A DNA stretch of 64,000 nucleotides from Zychaea mexicana (Eukaryota; Mucoromycota; Mucoromycetes; Mucorales; Lichtheimiaceae): NCBI RefSeq assembly GCF_025766255.1, contig NW_026516835.1:1-64000 (forward strand), read 5' to 3'. The translations under genes and the position numbers were made by a program. The notes beneath the pieces are model-generated. The model was not told the origin of the DNA. It did no database searches and saw nothing but the letters and a program-made list of their open reading frames with translations. This document shows, in pieces, positions 43,801 to 55,300 of the stretch; position 1 is the first letter of the stretch, and every line of letters starts with the position of its first letter.

Positions 43801-44477
43801 TTTGGGCCATCCGATGTTGTAGTACTAATAGGTATGTTGACTATTACAGTAAAACAACAAGTAATTAGTAATTCTTTTTGAATTGTACAGAAAATAAGAA
43901 TCTCCTTAATTTTTACCATCTTCACCATAATCGCAATCGTCTAGAATAACATCATCGCCCATATTTGATCCGTCAGTTCTTCGTCCTTCTGAAGTGGATG
44001 ACGGCGGCGATGTGCCATCACGAGTTGCACTTGGAGATATCGTGTTATTTGGTGATGCAACAGATGTGTACATGCTATTGTCTGCACTGGATGGCACCAA
44101 ATCTGATGATGGTTGGCTGGTAGTGAAGGTAATAGAGGCTGAGGTGGTTGTTCATTTCTATTACAAGGTGTCAGGCTTATTAACACATATGATATTTGCG
44201 CAAGTACCGTATGTAGTAACAATATAAATTTTCAACACACAATACATCAGCTGATGAAGACGATGATCCAGTGACAGCTTTGGGATGGCGCCCTTTTCCT
44301 TGCCAGTATTTTTTCGACGACAAATGATGGTGTGCGCCGAACAAACCGACATAATGATAGGTTTTCTGCACCAGCCACAGACTTTTTTTGGAGCGCTGCT
44401 TTCGCTTTCACTTCTCCTGATGTTTTTGAACGTTTTGCCAGTTGTTTTTTATAATGATAAAGAGTGTCGTGTCGCAA
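40866..44477 (-). pseudogene. Tnp2-type (CACTA/Plavaka-like) transposase, left palindrome arm
   Basis: Reading leftwards: a frameshifted Cys/His exon near 44290-44410, a Ser/Asp-rich N-terminal exon (about 44100-43915), VYAFPTDDYNQDQVMMW, then the Tnp2 core. The core reads LFDVCINGCKMYDTDD, CSHCNEVRYVSDNK, LDVALALYVDGFQLYTNIKH, VVVLNFDPNTR joined to YTNKYMLQICLIPGPLAPRD, then CHMGPTATYGCRICLVEG. A C-terminal region continues to about 41300 (RYCSFQSLERMTGVYSK) and a last exon to 40866. Stops at 42427-42429 (TAG) and 42202-42204 (TAA), and a frameshift near 41800, break it. All three are also present in the right-arm copy as far as the window shows. Confidence 0.8.
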
Positions 44478-44818
44478 AAGAAAGAAGGAAAAACATCTGT
44501 CATATCATCGATGATTGTTGTATATATAGATTCGTATTACAGTATGACAAACAAACATCTTACTTCTTTCAAATAACACTGATGATGACAGCAAATCGTA
44601 GAAATCTGTTATGACATGGTTGAAATAACAATACTAATAATAGAGTGAGACATTATAGTGTGTTGTGTGCTGGATCATAAAAAAATTGAGGACGCGAAAT
44701 AATTAATAAGATGGCAGCGACGTCGCTGATTCAAAGATAGTTGTTTGTTGTATCTTGTTTTTTCCCTCCTTTCTCCCTCGCGTTATTTTATTTTGCCTTG
44801 GTACCTGGAACTTCAACA

Positions 44819-44962
44819 ATGTCTAACAAAGCCATCACAACCAAAGCATTGTTTGCCAAAATCTCCTCGGTTAAGAGCTTCATAACAAGAATTGATGAAG
44901 TAAACGAGGAGATCGACGCTGATCTGCAAGAGCTGAAGACAGTCACCATCCAGCTGCAAGAG
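44819..44962 (+). pseudogene. Coiled-coil gene B, left arm, 5' part (cut by Gypsy-2)
   Basis: The ATG at 44819 starts MSNKAITTKALFAKISSV and a heptad-like helix (FITRIDEVNEEIDADL). After TIQLQE it meets the Gypsy-2 LTR and ends in the inserted DNA. It resumes at 51099 (KVDTIQVTVDRIVEHLQQ), exactly as in the uninterrupted right-arm copy. A one-base insertion near 51210 then shifts the end of the frame relative to the right arm. Function unknown; it is divergent from the Tnp2 transposase. Confidence 0.7.
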
Positions 44963-45378
44963 TGTAATATCCAATAAACCAAAAGAGACAGAATAAGTCA
45001 ACGAGACCCGAAAGGAATTGAAACTGGTTTATTATGATAACAAAAGTTCTCACTATTTATAAGAAATGGCTTATCCTTGGCAACTACCACAGCGTGTGCA
45101 TTGAACGAATGAATTGATGTTATAAATCAATCATATAGGATTAAGTAATGTATGATGCGTGAGTAAAAGGTACATCCGGGTAAATGCCTCAGATAGTAGC
45201 TAATGTGAATTACGTGATCCCAATAATGACAACTTCTTCCTGAGCATAGCTGATCGGTGTTTTACTAAGATGTGTATGAATAAAGATATGTCCGCACAAG
45301 TGAGGTTATGAGGGAAATAACAGCAATCGTTAATGACCGATTAAAGAATATGTGTTATTGATCATGTTGGATACAACA
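44963..45378 (-). repeat. Gypsy-2 3' LTR
   Basis: 416 bp, reading tgtaatatccaat...ggatacaaca on the plus strand. Confidence 0.95.
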
Positions 45379-45530
45379 TTGCCCCCTGTTAGGTTGGAAC
45401 AACCGTAAGATAAGTTGTTGCATTACACTAGCCTTCATTATTGATAGAAGTGACGGTGTCAGAAAACTCCAGTTATGTAAAAACCCAAGGGAACTTTGAT
45501 GGGAAAAAGATATGGAGAAAGACGATGTCT

Positions 45531-47368
45531 TTAAGTGCGTCTGCGTTTGACGTTACGTTCAGAACTACGTAGTGGTGCAGTTTGTTTGCGTTTGCTTTGC
45601 GTTTGGCGAGGCTGAGGTGGCTGTGCCTGTTTTGCCTGCTTTGCTTGGTTGTGAGTGTTACGAAGCCGAGGAGGCAATCGCTTACCCTGATTTGAATTGC
45701 TATCGTCTCGACGTTGCCAATATTTTTCAATCAGCGTCAAGTCATTGAAATGCTCGATGGGTTCCCAGGTATCGTCTTCAGGCCCATATCCTTTCCAACG
45801 AACAAGACACTTATAATTGGCAGGAGAACCTTGGTGATCCACAATAGACTGAACTTCAAAGGAATCTTCACCAGAAGCGATGGTGTCCTGAGAAATCAGT
45901 TTGATATAATGAGGAGGAACATCACGACCCAGAAGGGCGCCTGTAGAGTGCGTAAGAACGTATTGACCATTCCCTTTGTTTTTGCCATGGACAGTGTAAG
46001 GACCTTCATTACGAGGATCGGTCTTGGATCGACGATTCATGCTGACGACCATAACCTTACTGCCGATAGGGAATTCCTTCAAAATACGGAACTTCTTTGC
46101 GAATTTCCCTTCTTGTGCTTGGTGTAGAGCTTTGATCCGGTCACGAAGAGCAGGAATGACAACCTCAGCCATCTGTTCCTCTCTTTTGTCAGTGTAACGA
46201 ATCTGATCCTCAATGCCTTCCTATATCAAATTGCTGTAGTCTTGCCAGAGATTAGGTTGACGAGCGAACATGACCGAAAACGGACGTGAACGATGCAAGG
46301 CAGCATGCTTGTTATTGATAGCAAGTTGTGCACTTGGAAGGAACAGATCCCAATCATCCTTTTTTCCGTGTAAACGTTTAACGATCACGCTCTTCGTCGT
46401 ATGAACCCATTTTTCTGCGCAGCCATTTGCTCTAGGATTGTATTGCGTAATGAGGCGTCTGTCTACGGCACAGTTTTCCAATAGATGACGAACGACTTCA
46501 TTGCTGAATTCAGAACCACGATCCATTTATAGGATTTTTGGGTAACCAAAGTCTCCAAAGATTTGAACGAGATTCATAGCAATGGTAAGTGCGGTCTTGT
46601 CAGGAAGAGCACGTAAAATAACGTAGCGAGAAAATAAATCAACCATGACCAAAATATAGTTGTTACCACGAGGTGTAGTGCAGTTTAAATCGCCTAGGTC
46701 AATAGCCAGTGATCGCCAGGTTTATCTGCAGCGATGCTACGAAGTGGGTGATAACCGTGTTTGCCAATATTGAAACGTTGACAGTCTGGACAATTAGCAC
46801 GGTGTTTAAAGCGTCTTTCTTTATAGTTGACTAGTGTAGGCCTTGGCTATGCATTTCATTGATGATTGAATCAGTACCGAAATGGCCATTGAGATGCGCT
46901 TGTACTAGGAGATTAGCACGTTCATTCTCGGGTGGTGTCATGTATTCGACGAGTGTTGCAGCACGTTGAGTGAGGACTGAGAAGAAGAAGAAAAGCCGTT
47001 TTTGTTTTGGTGTGACTTTTTGAGCTCACCCAAATATGGTAAGGAGCGATGCTTTTTCCTGTAGTATCATCCCCCGCCAGCTTCTTTGGCATAAAAAGAC
47101 GGCTGAGCGTGTCCGGTAGAATGTTTTGCACACCAGGTAGATGAACCACTTCAAAGTCATAGTCAAAGATAGTGTCATACCAGGTAACCATCATCGGATT
47201 TGCTACAACTTGTGTGTGGAGATAAGTTAAAGCTTTATGATCAGTAAAGAGTGTAAATCTGTTACCCCATAGATACTTGTGGAATTTCCAAAAACTGAAG
47301 ACAACTGGTAAAAGTTCACGCTTTGTGACACTATATGACATTTCAGCTTTGTTTAAAGCACGTGCCAT
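45531..47368 (-). pseudogene. Gypsy-2 RNase H end, integrase and chromodomain
   Basis: Reading leftwards: MARALNKAEMSYSVTKREL and LFTDHKALTYLHTQ (RNase H), a degraded stretch that includes the integrase zinc region, then MDRGSEFSNEVVRHLLE and NPRANGCAEKWVHTTKSV (integrase core motifs). The last ORF (about 46172-45531) carries KVMVVSMNRRSKTDPRNEGP and an intact chromodomain (VQSIVDHQGSPANYKCLVRW, then KGYGPEDDTWEPIEHFND) with a basic C-terminal tail. Stops separate the parts around 46526 and 46222, so the integrase is not continuous. Confidence 0.8.
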
Positions 47369-47386
47369 GAAACCAATGTATTGATA

Positions 47387-48840
47387 TCAGTTGTTTTTGA
47401 CTTGGTAAAGACAGCAACCAATACCAGTGTCAGAAGCATCTGTTGCCACATAATAAGGCACAGATTCATCAGGTTGGCTTAAGACAGGAGCAGATTCCAA
47501 AGCAGCTTTGATATTGTTAAAAGCGATGGTGTGTTCTTCTGTCCAGTGCCCGGATAAATCCTTTATGTTGCAGAGCTTGTCAAGGGGAGCTGTGAGCATA
47601 GCCACCTTGGGAATGGATTGTCGGAAGAAGTTCACTAATCCAAGAAATTGTTGTATGTTATGGCCAGTTTACGGTAATTTCCAGTCATGGACGTTAGCAA
47701 CTTTGCGTTTATCCAGAGAAATACCACCAGCATGAAGGCAGTAACAAGGAGGTAGACTGACTTTTGAGCCCAGGAGCATTTGTCACTGTTGAGCACGAGA
47801 TTGACCTTGGACAGACGACTTAGAGCATCTTGTATGTGATATACGTGTTCTTCCATAGTGTCAGAGAAGACAATGATGCCATCAATATAAGAATTCTCGT
47901 GCTTCACACCATTAAAGATGATATGAACACATTTTATAAATAAACTGCTCAAAAAACGGATACCAAACGGACATTCCATAAAGGAATATTGTCAATCGTT
48001 AAGGTAAATAAGAGTTTTGCTTGATCTTCTTCGTGTACTTTGAAGCGTGTGAAAGCGGATTTCAAATCAAGACAAGTGAAGACTGTCGCGTTTTTTATCC
48101 GTCTTGCAATATCGGAGCAAAGAGGGATTGGATAGGACTCTTCAGTTGTACATAAGGCGTTCAGTGCCCTAGTATCAATACAAGGTCGATAGGATGTAGG
48201 CAATCCTGTTTTCGGATCCTTTTTGGGTGCAAATGTCATAGGATTGTTCCATGCATTACCAGGAGGAGCGTGTTTGATAATACCATCAGCTAACCATTGA
48301 TCTATCTGTGTTTGAAGAATAGGAATCAATTTGTCTACTAAAGGATACTGACGCCGATTTACAATTTTTCCTCCAGGTGTGTGAATACGAACAACCGATT
48401 CGGGAAGAGTGCAAAAAGCAGAAGGAATGTTTATATTTTCCTGTATATAAGGTTGAATAGATTCAAGAAATTGCTTGTGTTGCTCTGGTGTACCAGCAGG
48501 AGAATTGTTTGGTTCAGGTAAATCTTCTGGCTCAGGCAAGCTAGGATGAGAAGAGTGGTGCCAGCAAGAGGCGAGCCCTTTCAAGTAAATACCAATAAGA
48601 GGCATGAGATCTGAGCCAATAGATACTTCGGCATCAGCATTGAATTCAAAGACTTCAAAAGAATGTGAGGCAGTTTCCGTTGTGTAAAATCTTTATTTCG
48701 TTTGTTTAACCAATTCTACTAATGCTCGGGCCAGGAGCAGCCAAGTTGACCTTTCCTTTCATGGGAGTGACAGACAGACCCAGAAACGACCACAGCGAAG
48801 GAGTGATTGCCGAAAATGTGGCACCCGGATCAACAAACGT
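47387..48840 (-). pseudogene. Gypsy-2 protease and reverse transcriptase
   Basis: Just after the gag frame ends at 48841 the protease active-site region reads TFVDPGATFSAITPSLW. Reverse transcriptase blocks follow: PESVVRIHTPGGKIVNRRQYP, FAPKKDPKTGLPTSYRPCID and FTCLDLKSAFTRFKV, and after a frame change ENSYIDGIIVFSDTMEEH, where the second Asp of YxDD is Gly. RNase H starts with YYVATDASDTGIGCCLYQ at about 47400. Frame breaks near 47960 and 47640 and the altered catalytic box mean it is inactive. Confidence 0.8.
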
Positions 48841-50619
48841 TTAGGTTTCATACTCCTGTATAGTAACCAGTACATATAAAGCTTTAGTATTCTTGTAAAG
48901 ATGACGTGAGAAATCATGTGAAGACTTACAGTCATAACAAGCTTTGTGAAGTGAAGCATCGACCTCGTCTATACCCGCGTCTTCCAGAGAAAGAGACGAG
49001 AACAGGGCAGAAGATGGTGATGATGCCGTGTGAGCCACAGAGGCAACAGCAGCAGGGATCGGCGCGGGAGCCGAAGAAGGAAGAGAAGGGATTGGCTCTG
49101 AAGCCGGGGTGACTGGTGCGGAGCCAGAAGCAGACGATGACTCGGAAGCCAAAGTTGCTGAACGAATAGCCAAATGGTTGACTTGACATCTGTGCGTTTT
49201 GTCCCAAGGGGCACCACAGTGGAAACACTTCTTACTACCTGACGATGGCAACGACAAGCCTCCCAAACCAGCAGAACCAGTACTCGGAACCACACCAGAC
49301 GAAGACGACGACGCACTCGAGTGCTTCGAAACCTTGTCAGACGAACCATTCTTGCAAACACCTGTCAGTATGCGGCATTCTTCTGTCAAATGGCGGCCAG
49401 CACCGTGCAAACAGCAGACCTTGCCAGCAGAGACCTTCTTCTTTCCCTTGTTGTTTTTAGCAGTAACAGGCGAGGACCAAGGGGAACTTGAACCTACTAC
49501 GCAAGTAGTATCCAGAGAAGCAGCTTTTTTGCTGTGTTTTGACACAACTACCTTGCCATACAGCGTGTGCGCCAAGTTTGCAGCTTGGTCAGTGGAAGCC
49601 CGTTGGCTGGCCGGCAGATGAGCTTGGCTTAGAGCAACATGCTGTGTGAGCTCCGGAAGCAACGAATTGATGTAAAGAGCGGCGATGACCTTGCTGTCCT
49701 CGCATATAGCTTCTCTGCGGATCTTGTGAAAACTGTCAGTATACCGTTCCACCGATTCATTACAGCTCATGCGCAAGTTAAACAACTCTTGCATGCATTG
49801 GGCTTGACGTTCGGCATCCTGGATTCCGTACTTGGAGATGATGGCCTTGCGGGCGAACGACCAAAGGAACTCACCATGGGGCTTGAGGTGGTTAGTGAAC
49901 CAGGAGCGTTGATCTGGAGACAACATGCGTGGGAGCAAGCGGCACTAGTTGGAATCCATGTTCTGGCTATACGAGCCAATGATGTCCTCAAAGCAGTCGA
50001 GGCACTCTTGCATCGAGGCAAAGACTGGCTTGGCTTGATCGAAAATATTCCCTGACCATTGGAGCAGAGGTAAGTCGGACGGGACAACAATTCTAGAAGC
50101 GGTGTTGGTGGCATCAGTCTTGAACGACCTCTTTTGCACCAAGAGCAAGATATCCAAATCCTTGAAAGCGGAGAGGTAGTCGGCTTGGACACGAGCATGT
50201 TCTTAGTTGGTGAGACCACCGAGAGCAAGACATTCCACCAAAGAGGCTAAGCGTTCACCTAGTTGATCAATGGCAGCCTAAGAGCGAGCAGCAGACGAAA
50301 TCCTAGTGGCAGCAGCGATGGAAACGGATTCGTCCATCACCACGTCAGGAACGTTGGGCAACGACAATTGTGGCACACCACCAGCAGCAAAAACAGCAGA
50401 ACCAGCGGCACCGGCGACACTAGCATACAAATGACCTTACACACCAGTAGTTGAGCCAGCAACTTGATTAACAAAGGAACTTCCCTGCTCGACAGCGTGG
50501 GGTGCTTGATGGACTTCTTGAGAACCAGCTTGATGACTATGGACGGAGGTGACCTGGACCTCTTGAGCCGAAGTAGTAGCAGCAGCAGCAGGAGAACCGA
50601 GATTAGTGTGGGTAGACAT
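48841..50619 (-). pseudogene. Gypsy-2 gag
   Basis: The ATG at 50619 starts MSTHTNLGSPAAAATTSAQE. Four in-frame or near-frame stops occur before the long open part that runs from 49938 to 48841. The helical gag domain (FTNHLKPHGEFLWSFARKA, then ELFNLRMSCNESVERYTDSF) lies near 49870-49740. A zinc-knuckle-like CFHCGAPWDKTHRC lies near 49200, within a long Ser/Ala/Pro-rich low-complexity region. The frame ends at a TAA at 48841-48843, immediately before the protease. Confidence 0.78.
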
Positions 50620-50678
50620 GGTAAGTAAAGTGGTGAAATAAAGTAGTAATATAGAGAAAAGGAATTCGTTGAAAAAAA

Positions 50679-51093
50679 TGTAATATCCAATAAACCAAAA
50701 GAGACAGAATAAGTCAACGAGACCCGAAAGGAATTGAAACTGGTTTACTATGAAAACAAAAGTTCTCACTATTTATAAGAAATGGCTTATCCTTGGCAGC
50801 TACCACAGCATGTGCATTGAACGAATGAATTGATGCTATAAATCAATCATATAGGATTAAGTAATGTATGATGCGTGAGTAAAAGGTACTCCAGGTAAAT
50901 GCCTCAGATAGTAGCTAATGTGAATTACGTGATCCCAATAATAACAGCTTCTTCCTGAGCATAGCTGATCAATGTTTCACCAAGATGTGTATGAATAAAG
51001 AAATGTCCGCACAAGTGAGGTTATGAGGGAAATAACAGCAATCGTTGATGACCGATTAAAGAATATGTGTTATTGATCATGTTGGATACAACA
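50679..51093 (-). repeat. Gypsy-2 5' LTR
   Basis: 415 bp, same termini as the 3' LTR, with about 15 differences from it, most of them transitions. Confidence 0.95.
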
Positions 51094-51098
51094 AAGAG

Positions 51099-51387
51099 AA
51101 AGTCGACACAATCCAAGTAACAGTGGATCGAATCGTTGAACACCTTCAGCAAGGAGATAGGCAGGAGCCTACTGAACAAGAACCAGTATGTTTAGATGGT
51201 TTTTTACATTACAGAAGGTGGTGTAATAGTGGTGTTGTCAGTTAATGAAAGAGTAGATTGGAAACATCGGTAAAGAAGAAACAAAGAGAAGGAGAGAGAG
51301 ATATGGAGACGGTGGTACTGTCGACTTTATGTTGGTAGCAACATAGAATTACACAGAAAGGGTATCTATGTAGACAGTAAAGAGGGA
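51099..51387 (+). pseudogene. Coiled-coil gene B, left arm, 3' part
   Basis: Resumption of the gene interrupted by Gypsy-2: KVDTIQVTVDRIVEHLQQ, then GDRQEPTEQEPVCLDGF. After a one-base difference near 51210 the frame diverges from the right-arm version and stops. The rest of the block is non-coding and matches 60528-60645. Confidence 0.65.
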
Positions 51388-51469
51388 GGAGGATCGCGTA
51401 CAAAGAGAGCCATAGAGTGTATTGCTATCAATGCTGATATGTTTGTTCTTACTATTTAGAGAGACGTCA
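51388..51469. other. Arm-specific 82-bp block (left arm)
   Basis: This block has no counterpart in the right arm, which holds 684 unrelated bp at 59844-60527 between the same flanks. Confidence 0.75.
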
Positions 51470-51855
51470 ATACCACAAGACGAATACTTGTCCGCCCGTT
51501 CGTTGTGGTGAACAACCGTCGCCAGGCTCAAGATTTGAGCACAGACGTTCTAAGGCAATTCATTGCCTTACACTTCTTTGCCGTTTATGAAGAAGAGCTG
51601 TGCGGCAACGCCATGACGAACATAATGCTCGAAACGACGATGATCATCCAAGAGATCATCACCGAGGAGGGCATTTCTCTTGCAATGGCATGGAGCTCAA
51701 TTGACCCTAGCATACCAAAAAAGTATGCTTTGATGCTAGAGGTCAATTGCAAAGCATTTGATGTTCACTTTGACCAATGCATCAATTCGTGGGCAACGAG
51801 GTGGTTGTTGCAGTACAAATGGGGCAACAAGCACCAATTCCACAAACGCATAAGT
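51466..51855 (+). CDS. Gene C exon, left arm (unrecognised protein)
   Basis: An open exon (LVRPFVVVNNRRQAQDLSTD, then VLRQFIALHFFAVYEEELC, then MLETTMIIQEIITEEGISLA and WATRWLLQYKWGNKHQFHKR) ends at a consensus donor gtaagt at 51856. Its next exon, LEKTDGEEKEEGENTRL, is at 57777-57829, separated by Helitron-2, which sits in the intron 4 bp before that exon. The right arm has the same exon pair, uninterrupted, at 59458 and 59313-59365. The start codon is unknown, and it may be a later exon of gene B. No family is recognised; the helical, Trp-rich C-terminus suggests a folded domain. CACTA elements often encode a second, DNA-binding protein, and this could be that, by inference. Confidence 0.5.
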
Positions 51856-52023
51856 GTAAGTTACAAAACAACATTTCCTATGCTTTATATTTTGTACAAA
51901 ATGATACTCATTTATCATTATTACAACACACTTATTATTATTATCAACATCTACCTGCCTCGCTTCGCTCGGCTGAATGAGCCCCTGTGCTGCGCTCCAG
52001 GTCATTCAACGGTCTGGATGTTT

Positions 52024-52070
52024 CGTGGGGGGTTCCCCCACACCCCCAATGTGGGGTGGAACCCCCCACG
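52024..52070. terminator. GC-rich hairpin in the Helitron-2 3' region
   Basis: Perfect 13-bp arms, cgtggggggttcc and ggaaccccccacg, enclose a 21-base C/G-rich loop about 80 bp inside the 3' end. Helitron 3' hairpins are thought to signal the end of strand trans fer; here it lies farther from the terminus than usual. Confidence 0.6.
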
Positions 52071-52345
52071 CCCCCCTTCTAAACCCTAACCCTGCTTGCT
52101 TCGCGAGCCTACTCACCTACCTAAACACTAAACTCGTTCGCTGCGCTCACTGACTATCGCTATTACTACACTAAGCCCTTACCCTACTAAATTTAAAGGT
52201 TACTCAGCTTAAAACATATGCTTACATGGCGATTGATGAAAAGACAATAGAGATAGAATTGTAAGAAAAAAGAAAGGGTCTAAAATGATACGTATACAAA
52301 GAGGAAGTAAAAAAGAGGAGAGAAGAGTAAGAGAGAAACAGGTGT

Positions 52346-55300
52346 TCAAGACGTAGTAGTAGTAGTAGTAGTAGTAGCAGTGTGTGTTTGAGATGGCAAT
52401 TGCTGTGGTGGGTGCAAAAGCACTTCATGGTAAACGATGTTTGTCGTAGCAGGGACATCTGAAAAAGGTAATTCTGTCATATCGACAGCTACGCGGAGGT
52501 TGTTTGGGTTTGTTGCCCGTGAAAGAGCAACATATAATTGACCGTGAGCAAACACAGGCTCCTGCAAACGAATGCCGACATGCGTTAAAGTTTGTCCCTG
52601 TGCCTTGTGGATGGTCATGGCGAATGCGGGACGAATAGGAAATTGGCGTCGACAAAGGATGAAAGGATATTCACCCTCTGTGGTGCACATGTTGATTCGA
52701 GGCAGATAGTGCTCCTCATCGTCATGGCCTCGGTCAATTCTTTTAACGACTATGCAGTTGTCCAAAAGAGCAGTGACGAAAACTTTGGTACCATTGCACA
52801 GACCTTCATCTGGGTTGAGATTTCTCAGAAGCACCAATGACATACCAATCTTTAGCCCCAAAGCGTGAGACAGAATACTACCGGCACTTAAAGAGCGAAG
52901 ATACTTGGGGGGATAGCTTGCCGCCGCAACGTCTGGATCGTCTGTGTCCAGAATACGGTCAGTGGAGAGATACTGTCTGCTTTGGCTAGGAAAAAGTTCA
53001 AACGCCCATTGGTTGATCTCGTCAACGTCAACATTTTTAGCAGCTAAAATAGCACGATTGCTATGGTGGTGTGGTTGTGGATCTGGCTGGCGGATTGTTG
53101 GGTAAATGGTATCGATTAGAGAAACTGTATCTCTTGAATCGATTAGCCATTCTTGAGGTATTTCGACGCTGTCTCTGTATGGAGGTCGTCCATTACCCAC
53201 AGCAAGAAGTGTTTCAGAAAAGGCAGCAGCAGCAGGTCCTGCATTACGGACACGCATGTTGACTGTAAGATGCAACACCCGGACATGCTGCCAAAAAGAC
53301 GCAGATTTGATACACTCTCCAGTGTTTTCAGACCGTGTACCTTTCTTGACAACAGGCAGTAGCTAGCGAAAGTCCCCACCAAAAACAACGACCTTTCCAC
53401 TAAAAGGAACGCGCTCATACACAGGATTGACAGCACCCATGATATCACGTAATGCCTTGTCGACAGCCTGAAAGTTGTACTTGCTGCACATTACTGCTTC
53501 ATCCCATATAATCGGTGACGCTTGCTGTATAAGATGCACGTGTGGACCACCAAGACGAAGATTGCAAGTTGTAGCGTGGTCAGCATTGATCGGTATCTTA
53601 AAGCGGCTGTGAGCCGTTCGACCACCAGGAAGCAAAATTTCAGCAATGCCAGAGGATGCAACAGGCAGCGCAATTTGCTCTCGCGAACGAACACGACTCA
53701 ATAGCGCCTTGAAAAGCTGAGACTTTCCGGTACCTCCAGGGCCATTGACAAAGAAAAGGTGTGACTGGTCGAGGTCACCTGGGTTGTTGATTGCTTACAT
53801 GACTGCGTCGAATGCGTGTCTTTGGTCGTCGTTGAGTGACTGGGATAGCTCATCGTAGATTCGTGCTTGTTCTTCTGTGACATACTCTCCACACTCGACT
53901 GTTTGTAAAGCAGTAAGCTGCGGAAGAGCATCGAGCTCAGTCACGAAATCTTGCGGCAAAGAAGGGAACTCGGTTAAGTGATGACCTGTAGATTGGAGCA
54001 TCATCTCAACGTCACCAAGAGTACACTGGAATACTTCGTTCCATTGCCCAGGCACCAACTCGGTCTCATTGTTCGGAAGCTGAAAGTGTACTTGAAAAAA
54101 ATAATCATCGCTCATTCTTTCGCGATAATTATCCTAGAGTCTGCGAGGATTGGAAGGTGAGCAGTTTGTAAAGATATACACAAAAAGCTCTCGAAGTGAT
54201 GCAGCTGAAGGAGAATGGATAGCCGCCTCAGTCATGCAGCGATCCTACTCGTCATCAGACTCGAGCAAACCACGCGCGAGAGCAGCAGCTTCAAAGGATG
54301 GATGCACCACATCACCCAATGTTCTTAAAGACTCAAAACTGGTAGGACCACGAATAGTAAGCAGCAGCAATCGGAGTGAGTACAGCGCCATATTGGACGG
54401 TGATGCAAAGTAAATGCGAGAAACAATGTTTTGAAATGGTGGGCGGGTGTGGCGGATCCATGTCTTATTTCCTTTATCCCAAGTATAGTGGCAAGGAATC
54501 TCGGTATAAAGATACTGTCGAGCCTGTTCATCGCAGGAGCAAAGGTCAAAAAGAGTGGTAAGTTCTGTTCTTGATGCGTTGTTACGTGCGGCTGCAAGAC
54601 CGACACGCGAATCGTTTGCATGGAAAGTGACAGATTGCTGGTCAGGAAGATGCAATTCTAACTGGGAGACGTAGGGATGATGCATATGTACTGGATATTC
54701 GAAGGTACACCAAATTGCCTCGCATGGGCCGATATACCGTGCATTCTGGTATTGTGTCACCTCGTCTATCGGCTCGCGCTCAGCATTTCCATCCGTAGCA
54801 ACACTGGCTCCAACAACAGCAGTAGTAGATCGCACTGCTCCTGGCTGCCCAGCTCTAACAGTCTCCAATTGCGCTCTGTCTGATCCTTTGGTGATGTACT
54901 TGCACAAATACTTGATAGCACGTGCAGAGGTACAGATCTCGACATTGATATGAGCATTGTACTTTTGGCACAGGTACGGGTTATATGGTACGATGTGAGA
55001 ATTGTCAGCAACAAAGTTGGATCGGTGGAAGTGGTGGTGACGATAAAGGTTTTCACATCTGCGATAGATCGGATAACCATCTCTGCTCACACGCGTTTCA
55101 ATAACAAATGACTTAGGATATCCTTGAGAGCAACGTCCGTCTTTCATGCAAACAGCATCAGGTTGAGAATTTCTACATGGGCCATGTATCATTGACCTTG
55201 TCACTGTGGCGTAAAGTTGAGGCTGTGTGACAGGATCTGGCAACTCAGCACAGATAAAATGGTCGTAATCAGAAGGATTGCGAGGACGGTCTTCATGGTG

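Larger units (their letters stand above)
44963..51093 (-). mobile_element. Gypsy-2, chromodomain Ty3/Gypsy retrotransposon
   Basis: Minus-strand element with LTRs at 50679-51093 (5') and 44963-45378 (3'), flanked by the perfect 5-bp duplication aagag (44958-44962 and 51094-51098). The LTRs differ at about 15 of 416 positions. Internal order from right to left is gag, protease, reverse transcriptase, RNase H, integrase, chromodomain. It sits inside the coiled-coil gene of the left palindrome arm, and the right arm retains the empty site. The same LTR occurs alone at 19437-19852. Confidence 0.95.
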
